The notes beneath the pieces were generated by a model that was not told the DNA's origin, searched no databases, and saw only the letters and a program-made list of their open reading frames with translations. The position numbers and the translations under genes are program-made. A stretch of 64,000 nucleotides of DNA from Fallopia convolvulus (lineage: Eukaryota > Streptophyta > Magnoliopsida > Caryophyllales > Polygonaceae): the NCBI GenBank assembly GCA_964016875.1, contig OZ024737.1, positions 31,869,683 to 31,933,682 of the forward strand. Reading direction: 5' to 3'. Shown here piece by piece: positions 55,128 to 64,000 of this stretch. The number at the start of each line of letters is the position of its first letter. The stretch's first letter is position 1.

Positions 55128-58100
55128 ATGCGGAGCAACGGCAAGAGGAAGCGGCGAGAAAGGCCGACGATTCACCCCCGCAACCGGTACGCCGACAACA
55201 TCCCCGATTTCGCTCTACTCGCTTCTCTCTATCCTTCGTTTTCTCCTTTCGTCTTCTACTCCCGTGACAATCGTCCCAGGATTGATTGGACCGATTTCAA
55301 TGCCACCAGAGAGCTCACCAGGGTTCTACTTCACCATGACCACGGTCTCAATTGGTATCGTATTACCCCTCTTCCGTTTTGATTTCATTCAGGTTTCTTT
55401 TATTTGGATTAGGTCTCAAGGATACATTTAGTTTGCATAGTTTTGTTTTTATCAAGAATCTGTTGCTGAATTGGCAACGGAACTCTTGAATTGGTGACAA
55501 ATTGGAGAGTTGGACACAAGCGCATGCATTATAGCTTCCGTTCCTAGCTCATACTAACAAAACCAGCTAAATTGGCATAGCGTGTTTCCTAGCTCATAGA
55601 CACCTGACACGTATACAGTTGATAGTTATATCCGATTACCAAGCTAAGTCCTGTAACAGACTTGTCTTTTACTAGTTGAATCCGTGCTACAGACTTAAAT
55701 GTATGTGAACTTGATTGCTTACTGGGAATTTTGCAAAGAAATAGTGGATTTCTCTTATGTTGTTGAGTTGTTCATTCATTTTTCTGGGGTAATTTGGTGT
55801 GTTAGGTGGATACCTGATGGACAGCTCTGCCCTACAGTGCCCAATAGATCCAATTACATCCATTGGATTGAAGATCTTGTAGCTTCAGATATTATTGAAA
55901 AGAAGAATGCTGAGGGTGATGAAGTGAGAGGATTTGACATAGGAACTGGAGCCAACTGCATCTACCCCCTTCTAGGTGCTTCTCTATTAGGTTGGGGCTT
56001 TGTTGGCTCAGGTAATTAATTTTAAGCAATTGTTCCTCTTTGATATTTGATTTTGATTTATAAGGATATCACTCACCTTGCAAAGTATATCTCGTCATTT
56101 TACTATTTTATCAAGTTTCTAACTATGTCAATGCTATTTACAGATATGACAGATATAGCGCTAGAATGGGCAGAGAAAAATGTTCAAAGTAATCCACACA
56201 TTGCACATTTGATTGAAATTAGAAGAGTTGAGAATTCTGGAGTTGATGAAGGTAATAGCTTACGTAGTGGGGTCGCAGTTGAGGAAAATATCCAAAATGG
56301 AACTGATATATTGGATTCAGCTGAACAAAAGGCAGTTGAAAATTCTGAAATCTTTTGTCATGAGAAAACGTCAAATGACGGCAATAGTTGTGAAGATAAA
56401 GCAAAGTTCTCCGAGACAAACAACGAGGATGCTGAAACACAGCCACTGATTTCGTTGGATGAGCATGCAAATGCTGATAAGAGCTATAATGGACCATCAA
56501 TTCTTCTAGGTGTAGTCAAGGATGGAGAGAAGTTTGATTTCTGTATGTGTAATCCCCCATTTTTTGAGAGCATGGAGGAATCTGGACAGAATCCAAAAAC
56601 TTCATGTGGCGGGACACCTGAGGAAATGGTATGCACAGGTGGAGAGAGGGCCTTTGTCAGCCGCATTATTGAAGATAGTGTAGCATTGAGACAGTCTTTT
56701 AGGTAGCCTAAGTTTTAGTTATAATTTTGTTGTTCTTGGTGCTGCTGCTGCTGCTGGTATAGTGAAAGTTCCACTTCCTATATGATGATCATCTAATTTT
56801 GTCAATGTTTGTAGGTGGTATACTTCAATGTTAGGGAAAAAGTCGAACTTGAAGTTTTTAACATCAAAACTTCGCAAGGTGGGAGTCACTATTGTGAAAA
56901 CAACTGAATTTGTTCAGGGTCAAACTTGTCGATGGGGGCTTGCTTGGTCCTTCATGAGTCCTACCAGAAAGTTAGTACCCTCTCTTTTGCCTCAGCGGAG
57001 TAATTTCTCATTCATGCTTGAGGTATTCATATGCATATTTTTAAGAGCACATTTTGTTCCTAGCATTTTTCAATTATGTGTTTATCTGCTTTGAGGTGTT
57101 TGCTATGCTTGATTTTGGATTGTTTTTTCTTAGATAGTCAGATAATCTTCTTCAATCTTTTATTTTGTGGAATTGCATATTTTCTTGATACTTCTACTTG
57201 ATGTAATAAAAATTCAAATAACCAATTCTCAGCTCTTTTTTGGGCTATTGGTCATGGTCTTACTTTAAAGTCATACAGGATACAGCCAATTCCTAGCGTT
57301 GTCATGATATATTAGTAAGGCAAAAAATTCAACATTACCGTCTTATCTGTTCATTCTGATCTTCATGGTGTCCTACTTTCAGGGTCTTCAACGGCAAGTG
57401 AGTGCCTTTAGCATTTTACAATCAATTGAGTCCCTTTTCTCCAGATTTGGGGCTTCTTGTAAATCTAATCTCTCATCATTTACTGTCGATGTAAGGTTCA
57501 TATTGCTATCCTCATCTATTCCCGAGTGTTTAAGTAAACTCCTACTCTGCAGTACAGTTTATAGGTAAATCTTGCCATTGCAGGTAATGGCTTCAAATAA
57601 CCATTGGGATGCGATGTTGCAAAATGTTTCGAAAGATTTTGACAATGTTGCTAGTGGTCAGCATGTGGCTAAAGTTACCAGTGATTCCAGTTGCTTAGAT
57701 GATCCATCAAACCATTTGTGTTTACGCATTTCGGTATGCTATGCATTCCTATCACTTGAAAGCAGTTCCTAATGTAATGTGGAACCGAGCTTGATTCTGT
57801 TACTTTTTTTGTAGGTATTCCAGCAACATCCTGGAACACTTCTTGTGAAAGGATCACTGCAGCCAAAAAATGATCCTGTCTCAGGTAATAATTCTCCCAC
57901 TCTTTGTACTTGCTCATTGTGTCAGCCACTGCATTTTCTACTCCAAAGTGAAAAGGTTTATAAGGTTTCTGCAGTATCTGAGTTTGTCCCCTTGGGGTTG
58001 ATATCCCATTGACTTTGTGATAAGCAACTATAAGTTTTGTAAAAGAAATAGAGAACCTTCAGACTTTCTACTATATAGTTTAAAGGACAAAAATTTAATC

Positions 58101-58543
58101 TCCCATCTTGCTTTAGTATCCCAAACATATATAGACCATAGTCCTGAAGGCTATTGCCAAAGTTTGGTGATATTGACTAGTTAGATGCAATCATGCATTC
58201 TTCTTCCTGTATTTTCGTCCTTGTCTCTGTTCATCAATAGGATGGGTTAAATATGTAGAAACTTGCTTTCTTTTGTCATTAAAATTTGAAAAATGGCTGG
58301 ATTAGACCATATGTTGGCTTCCTTCTCTTTTTTCTGAGGTTTGGACCTGCATTCTGATTAAGTGAGATGGTTTTCTGTGAATTTAGACTGCAGATAAGCG
58401 ATGAACATTCCTTTAAATACCAATTATTCATGAAATACTTAACCTACAGTGAAATGGCTGTAGGATCAATCTCAGTAATGTTCCAGCGCTTGGAGGAATT
58501 TTTGAAACACATGTATTTGAAGAAGAAGATGTCCATTAGCTGA
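55128..58543 (+). CDS. FIO1: METTL16-family RNA N6-adenosine methyltransferase (FIONA1)
   Basis: Eight exons, all with GT-AG junctions in frame: 55128-55354, 55806-56011, 56144-56702, 56815-57022, 57383-57490, 57584-57733, 57815-57884 and 58464-58543. They encode 535 aa. The start is MRSNGKRKRRER. Family blocks are PDFALLASLYPSFSPFV, IDWTDFNATRELTRVLL, WIPDGQLCPTVPNRSNYIHW, the SAM-binding GFDIGTGANCIYP (about residues 118-130) and the catalytic NPPF (about 281-284), then CTGGERAFVSRII and GQTCRWGLAWSF. A poorly conserved acidic insert lies at about residues 170-265. Arabidopsis FIO1 methylates U6 snRNA, affecting splicing, flowering and circadian period. Last-exon placement (GSISVMFQRLEEFLK) is the least certain step. 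Confidence 0.93.
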
Positions 58544-59330
58544 ATCAAAATACAGCAAACCGGTGAACGTAGAAGCACAACTTCTAGCAGCAAAAGGGAA
58601 TGAAAATCTACATGCTTCTAGTTTCTCTATAATGCTTGTAAGCTGTCATGTTTGTAATACCATCAATTCCATAGACTAGATGAATTTTCCAGTGCTTGGC
58701 ACGGGTTTTAATTATATAATTAGTTAGTAGTCTCTGTTGTGAATTGTAATACTTGAATTAGTAGTCGTGATTCTTTTTTGTGGAGGGATTATTCATTAAC
58801 TCAGACGGGGGATTATATCGCCATAAAGAGCAACATCCTACATTAGTGATACTCCTTATAACATCACTATCTCCAAGTTTTGCAAGTAGAATGTGGAAGT
58901 AAAAGATCTAGGTCCCAAAAGAGAGAAGTTAAATTGTATTCAGTAAAGTTGATCACCACATCCCGAATTTTTGAGCTCAAGGAAAAATCACTTATTAGCA
59001 TTATCTGACAAATACAGGAAAACATGCCAATAGATGAGAATGAGAAATACTCGCCAAAAATAATCCTACTCGTAAAAAGCAGCACTAAGGACTATATACT
59101 ACCTTAGAAATCTACAGTAGTATACATGTAATGATTATCCAAGCTAAATCAAGCCTTACAGCTGGAACTAAAAAAAAAAGGAAATTCTATATTGTTTACC
59201 TTCAATGCTTCCAACCAAACATGTGAAAATTATGAAGACTCGGCTAACTGATTCGAGGGGTATATTGCCATATCCCGCATGCAACACATTGTTAAACCAA
59301 GTACAAAAGTAAATCAACAAAAAATCTTCA
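58544..59330. other. Tail-to-tail spacer between FIO1 and the PPR gene
   Basis: Probable 3' UTRs of the two converging genes. The small minus-strand frames here (58867-59085, 59168-59365) match nothing. No repeat is recognised. Confidence 0.5.
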
Positions 59331-61088
59331 CTATGCATTAGAAAGAACCTTATTTTGAACATCAATCCAGCTACTGGCTTGGTCCTTCTTCACACATCGT
59401 TCTTCCATAAGCTGTCTCACCTTCTGCACAGATTCCCAATTCCCAGATGTGGCATAGATGCTTGAAAGTAATATATATGATCCTGTTGATTGTGGCTCCA
59501 TCTCAATGAGGCGTTCTGCCGTTTTCTTACCCAACTCTAAGTTTCCATGAATACTACAAACACCAATCAGGGAATTCCATATTCTATCGTCAGCTTTACA
59601 ATTCATCTTCTCAAGCTGGTCTATCAACTCAACAAAACAACCCGCTCTACCTAACAGATCAATTAAGCAAGCAAAATGTTCTTCATCAGGAAGAATTTCA
59701 TGAGCAAGGGTCATGGATTTGAAAAATGAAAGGCCTTCCTCAACAAGGCCAGAGTGACTACAAGCACTAATCAAGACTACAAAAGTAACCCTGTTTGGTT
59801 TAGCACCAGATTTCAACATGTCATTAAAACACTGTATAGCCTCTTTGCCATAACCATGTTGTGCTAATGCAGATATCATTGGGTTCCATAGTATGGCATC
59901 TTGTTTGTCACCTGCAAGGTTGAAAGCCCGTTTACAGTATTCTAAACTTCCACATTTAGAATACATGTCAATAAGAGAGCTGAAAACCATCAAATTAGGT
60001 CTGAATCCAGTGCTTATCATATGCCCATGAATTTGTTTACCATGCTTGAGAGAAGCAATAGAACCACAAGCAGAGAGGCAGCTGCTAAAAGTATATTGCT
60101 CAGGCGGAATATGTGATAACATCATTTTCTTGAACAATTGAAGCGATTTATGCCCTAATCCATTTTGAGCATATCCTGAAATCAAAGCAGTCCATGAAAC
60201 AGGATTCTTTGTTGGCATCAGATCAAACAATTCCCTAGCAGATATCATATCTCCCCATTTGGCATAGGCTGAGACCAATATAGTCCAAGCAAAGACATCT
60301 CTCACAGGCATTTCATCAAACATCCTCCTTGCATCACCTATCTCCCCGTATTTGGCATAAGCATCCAAAATTGAGCTTGAAAGAACAACATTCTGCGTAA
60401 AGCCAGCAACCAAAGTCTGACAGTGCACCTGCCTGGCTAGCCCCACATTCTTTAATTTCATAGATGCGATCAAAACCCCGGCAAAGCTGAATGCATTAAG
60501 CTCTATAGAGGTCTTCCTTAACCCGGAATACATATCCAACGCCTCATTGCACTTACCCTCTTGCGCATACCCAATTACCATAGTGTTCCAGGAGACAACA
60601 TCTCTGTGAGGCATTTTATCAAACAGCCTCTGCGCCGCGTTGAGCATTCCCAATTTGGCATACCCAGATAGCGCATTATTCCAAGTGTACAAATTCTTCG
60701 AAGACATTTTATCAAACACCTTACGTCCTTGGATGTGATCACCGCATTTGAAGTACATATTGATCAGATGGTTGGAAACAAGAGTATCGGGGTGCTTCCG
60801 ACCAGTTGCCTTCAAATAGGAGTGGATCCATTTACCCTCTTCGAGGGCCCTGCTCTTGGCGCACTCTCTCAAGAGAAAGGCTAAGGTTTCGGAGTTCAAG
60901 CGCACGCCCTTCTGGGATAAGATGACGGCGGAGTTTATGGCTTGCTTGAGCTTACCTGAAGAGCAGAGATTGGCGAGAGAGTCAATGAAACAGGGGCGAT
61001 TGCGCGGAGGAGGATTGGGTACTCTGTGGTGAATAGATCGAAGATGTGAAAGAGAGCGGCCTATGATTGAGCAATGGGGAATGGGCAT
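59331..61088 (-). CDS. PLS-class pentatricopeptide repeat protein (At2g21090-like)
   Basis: An intronless frame of 585 aa from MPIPHCSIIGRSLSHLRSIH. Tandem PPR motifs of P, L and S types run through the body: NHLINMYFKCGDHIQGRKVF, DKMPHRDVVSWNTMVIGYAQ, SWTALISGYAQNGLGHKSLQ and VTFVVLISACSHSGLVEEGL. An E motif ends the protein (MEPQSTGSYILLSSIYATSG); there is no DYW deaminase domain. PLS/E proteins usually enter mitochondria or chloroplasts and take part in C-to-U editing of organellar RNA with partner proteins. The basic N-terminus fits a targeting peptide. The homologue suggestion is from memory of family sequences; the RNA target is unknown. The first codon is taken because upstream sequence has no family resemblance. 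Confidence 0.93.
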   Translation of the reverse strand: MPIPHCSIIGRSLSHLRSIHHRVPNPPPRNRPCFIDSLANLCSSGKLKQAINSAVILSQKGVRLNSETLAFLLRECAKSRALEEGKWIHSYLKATGRKHPDTLVSNHLINMYFKCGDHIQGRKVFDKMSSKNLYTWNNALSGYAKLGMLNAAQRLFDKMPHRDVVSWNTMVIGYAQEGKCNEALDMYSGLRKTSIELNAFSFAGVLIASMKLKNVGLARQVHCQTLVAGFTQNVVLSSSILDAYAKYGEIGDARRMFDEMPVRDVFAWTILVSAYAKWGDMISARELFDLMPTKNPVSWTALISGYAQNGLGHKSLQLFKKMMLSHIPPEQYTFSSCLSACGSIASLKHGKQIHGHMISTGFRPNLMVFSSLIDMYSKCGSLEYCKRAFNLAGDKQDAILWNPMISALAQHGYGKEAIQCFNDMLKSGAKPNRVTFVVLISACSHSGLVEEGLSFFKSMTLAHEILPDEEHFACLIDLLGRAGCFVELIDQLEKMNCKADDRIWNSLIGVCSIHGNLELGKKTAERLIEMEPQSTGSYILLSSIYATSGNWESVQKVRQLMEERCVKKDQASSWIDVQNKVLSNA

Positions 61089-62304
61089 TGGAGAGAGGGG
61101 AGTACCATGTGAGATATTGAATACGGATTCTTTTTCTTCTTCTTCTACTATGAAGCTGGGATGGGGGCTTCAAGCCGGCGGACATCATTGCCCAGCTACC
61201 ATAGATTGGGCGGCGATGGCTATGCGATGGCGACGGAGATCCGAGGTCTCAGAGTTGGCCGCATCAAATTTCCCTTCGGGCTCTTCAAGCGGGTCTATTG
61301 GATTTGGGAGCCGAAGACTTGGTATAATGTGAAAATACAGCCCTAACTTTAGTGTAACTGTAAAAAAATAGCTTAACTTTTAAAATTGGAACAAAAATAG
61401 CTTAGCATTATCAATCCTTAAAACTATTGTTTCATCACACTAACATTTTACACTTCACATTAGTCTAGTCAATCCTTACAACTAATATGACACTAAGTAC
61501 TGGATCAAATGAAAATGGACCTTAGGGTGAAATTTGTGGACGGATGTTGATTCTTCGATCTCGTCACTAGTGACGGTCCTAGGGGTGGGCATGGGTTGGC
61601 CCGTGCCCCTTCTTCGGTTGGACTTGTTAATAATATGTATGCAATTTTTAGATTTAAATATGGGTAAATTTAAAATAACTTTTTTTAACAAAATGAAAAT
61701 TAACTAGTTAAATCAATTTTATATGCAATCCACTAATGTTCGATTCCTATAATTTTATTTTAGTGTTTTTTTCATTCCCATTTAAATGCTTTCCTCAATA
61801 AAATTAAATTTTATTATAAATAAGTATAAAATTTTAACATTTAAAAATATTGACTAACTAAACTCATCGATAATTCTCGAATTATAGTTCTATTTTAGCT
61901 TTTTTCATTTACATTTAATACTTTACTCCCTAAACTACAATTTTATAATTAAATGAGTATAGATTTTTCATATTTAAGAATATTGACTAACTAAACTAGT
62001 CGGTAATTCCCAAATTATTAACTTAATAGGAATGCCCCCCTAAAATTTGTTTTGCCTCCGTCACTGTTCGTCACTGCCTATATTTTTAACTTTAAATATT
62101 TGTATGTATATGGAATGATATATACGAGCATGAACATGACAATATGACACCACCATAAAGCATGAACCTTACAAGTGTAACTTATGAGCAAATGCGACTT
62201 ATATTTGAAACCCATTAAACCAAACATAAACTACTAAACATGAACCTTGCAATACTAGTTTATGAGCATATGTACAATATATATGAACCTATAATATACT
62301 GTAT
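61089..62304. other. PPR upstream region and AT-rich intergenic DNA
   Basis: The first 200 bp are G/C-richer and probably hold the PPR promoter and leader. At about 61739-62025 two diverged tandem copies of roughly 136 bp share GACTAACTAAACT-C and TTTTTTCATT motifs. At 62120-62300 ATGAACC-type phrases recur. No gene is seen. Confidence 0.5.
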
Positions 62305-62482
62305 TAATGTTCCAAAAAATGCTAGGCGGACTCTAGGCGGAGGGAGACCGCCTAGCGCCTAGATAGTCAAAATGGTTGCCTAAGCGGTCTTAGACGAGTG
62401 CCTAGACGGGCTGGACGACTAGGCGAGCTGGGACCTTCCAATACCTAGCTAGGCGGGGCCTAGACATGATTTTTTGAACATT
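62305..62482. mobile_element. Foldback element rich in CTAGGCGG motifs
   Basis: The ends AATGTTCCAAAAAATGCTAG and the complement of AATGTTCAAAAAATCATGTC are inverted. Between them CTAGGCGG, CCGCCTAG and relatives recur at least eight times on both strands, so much of the 178 bp can fold. No ORF. Confidence 0.65.
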
Positions 62483-62706
62483 ATATATCTAAATCTAAAC
62501 TTTTAAATGACCATATATGAGCCTCACATTATTATAATATGGACATGTTCATCAAATATACAAACATCTTATAAAATGTCTTGGTTTCGAGTATAATGGA
62601 ACACATAAGTATAAGAAAACGAAAAAAAATTGTGTTTAAAAAAAACTAATCATTATACCTTTACTTCTTTTTTTTTGGTCGAAATATACCATTAGTTCTT
62701 CTCTAA

Positions 62707-63325
62707 GAGCATGTTCAGTAGTGGACCAAAATTTTTGGTCATCATAATATAATATTCACCTTCTCTCTCCTCTTTTTCAAAAGTGGGTGCTTTGAAATGA
62801 TAAATTGTACACGTGGTATCATATCCTTGTATGACCAAATTGGTTTTTGGTCATCACAATGACGGGTCTTCACTCCATTTGTTCCCATATGATTTCTCCT
62901 CAATATATTGTATTTTACTCTCTCTCTCTCAGGTGCTCCCAGTGGTAGACCAAATTTTGGTCACCACAAGAGAGAGAAAATAAAATAATATAAACAGAAG
63001 AGAGAGGGGATAAATTTGAAAGAGAGAGAATGGTAACCTGGTCATTACCATGATCACCTTTATTATTTGGGCATGCAATATAGAAGTGACACGTGCACTT
63101 CAAAAATGGAAGAAAAAATCATTAAAAAAGGTAATTAATCCTCTACCGTAAAAGCAACTAGACAACCATTGGCACTTTCAAATTATCTTGGACATACAAT
63201 TGGTCATAAAGTGAGGTGGAAGTGAGAGATATATATTTTTTATTTGATGACCAAATAAAAAAAGGACAACCATTAACTATGCTCTCATGTGATGACTAAA
63301 ATTTGGCTAACGGTTGAACATGCTC
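62707..63325. mobile_element. MITE with TAA target duplication (PIF/Harbinger-like)
   Basis: Starts GAGCATGTTCAGTAGTGG and ends with the complement of GAGCATGTTCAACCGTTA. TAA flanks it (62704-62706, 63326-63328). The terminal CCAAAATTTTTGGTCATC also has an inverted match. A similar start, GTGCTCCCAGTGGTAGACCA at about 62934, lies inside, suggesting a related element nested in it. Confidence 0.75.
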
Positions 63326-63328
63326 TAA

Positions 63329-64000
63329 TCATAGCCTTCAACCCCCTAATCTAATGACCCTAACTTATCCCTAATTTCCACCCTAAAAGTATATCTACTT
63401 GAACCACACTACCATAGCCTCCGATATGACTAGAAACCTTCTTTTTGACTAGATTGATGCAGGAAATAAAGAATGATAAAACTTCACTCTTTACCCTAGT
63501 AAGTAGTAAGATGTAATGGGTAGAGATAGAACCTGAAAGTTCCCAACTTTTAATAGGTAATAGGGTTCAGTAGGAACAAATCATAGTTGTTAGTGTCAAA
63601 TGAGCATAAATGATCTAATGTTTAATATTTGAGTTAGTTTTTTGACCAAAAAAAATAATATTTGAGTTAGTTTTTTAACAAATGATCAAAAAGATAATTT
63701 GATATTTATAATGACCCCTTAGAGACAATTTGGTAACAACAACATCAACAACAATATCTACCCAGGTGAAATCCGGTAGGTACGGGATATTGGGGTCGAG
63801 ATGTACACACTCTTACCCCAATTTAAAGTCGGGAGGGTATTTAATGAGGGCCTAAAGCAAAAAGCAACAAGGACGGAAAAGAAGAAAGAAAGCTAGAAGG
63901 GGGTAGGAAAACTAGAGCGAAAGAGCGGAAAAACTCATGATAAAGCGCCATAAAAACCCCGATAACAAAACTAAAAACCAAAGAGAGGAAAGAGATGACA
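63329..64000. other. Intergenic; dispersed-repeat-like segment
   Basis: No gene is seen. A CAACAACATCAACAAC run leads into ATCTACCCAGGTGAAATCCG, GGGGTCGAGATGTACACAC and TCTTACCCC (about 63735-63840). That order of phrases resembles a common asterid SINE/LINE-derived repeat. The rest is AG-rich low-complexity DNA. Confidence 0.4.

Overview
This is nuclear DNA of a flowering plant, almost certainly a eudicot. The genes are interrupted by AT-rich GT-AG introns and have plant-specific family members: a nodulin-like MFS carrier, an ARMADILLO-REPEAT-ONLY protein, a PLS-class PPR protein and a thaumatin-like protein with a C-terminal hydrophobic tail. The space between genes is filled with plant transposable elements. 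I cannot name the species from sequence alone.

Layout. 0-8 kb: decayed Copia pol (minus strand) with a tRNA-derived SINE inserted in its integrase, then quiet AT-rich DNA, then a small inverted-repeat element split by a Helitron. 8.4-11.6 kb: a three-exon nodulin-like MFS transporter (+). 13.6-15.4 kb: the 5' end of a Copia element (LTR with a nested Stowaway, primer-binding site, gag and protease remnants). 16.05-36.65 kb: one nested transposon complex. 39.2-40.4 kb: a three-exon thaumatin-like protein (-). 43.8-45.5 kb: a second Copia remnant (-). 46.1-47.4 kb: a 5'-truncated L1-type LINE with a 13-bp target duplication. 50.2-52.1 kb: an intronless ARO-type armadillo protein (-). 53-55 kb: a LINE 3' end, a TRIM and a mini-Helitron. 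55.1-58.5 kb: an eight-exon METTL16/FIO1 RNA m6A methyltransferase (+), tail to tail with an intronless PPR gene at 59.3-61.1 kb (-). 61-64 kb: MITEs and AT-rich repeats.

The nest at 16-36.6 kb can be dissected from target-site duplications (TSDs). A hAT transposon (8-bp TSD CTTTAGAT at both ends) was hit twice. A Gypsy-type element now reduced to a 2.5-kb solo LTR (5-bp TSD AGAGG) landed one base inside the left terminal inverted repeat. A 14.2-kb gag-only LTR element (5-bp TSD TATTT) landed inside the transposase ORF. One LTR of the gag-only element contains a 5.5-kb minus-strand Athila/Tat-like LARD. The other contains a 912-bp non-autonomous hAT (8-bp TSD) and a 1.4-kb Helitron carrying a seven-copy, roughly 116-bp minisatellite. 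Downstream of its transposase the hAT carries a second leader plus a stand-alone 67-aa BED zinc-finger ORF.

The six host genes have no evident functional link; this is an ordinary plant gene neighbourhood. I did not find a convincing new biochemical system. The most novel material is the nest's architecture: the chimeric BED-only derivative, the palindromic CCGCGNNCGCGG arrays shared by unrelated elements, and a deletion junction that falls at the start of a tRNA-like sequence.
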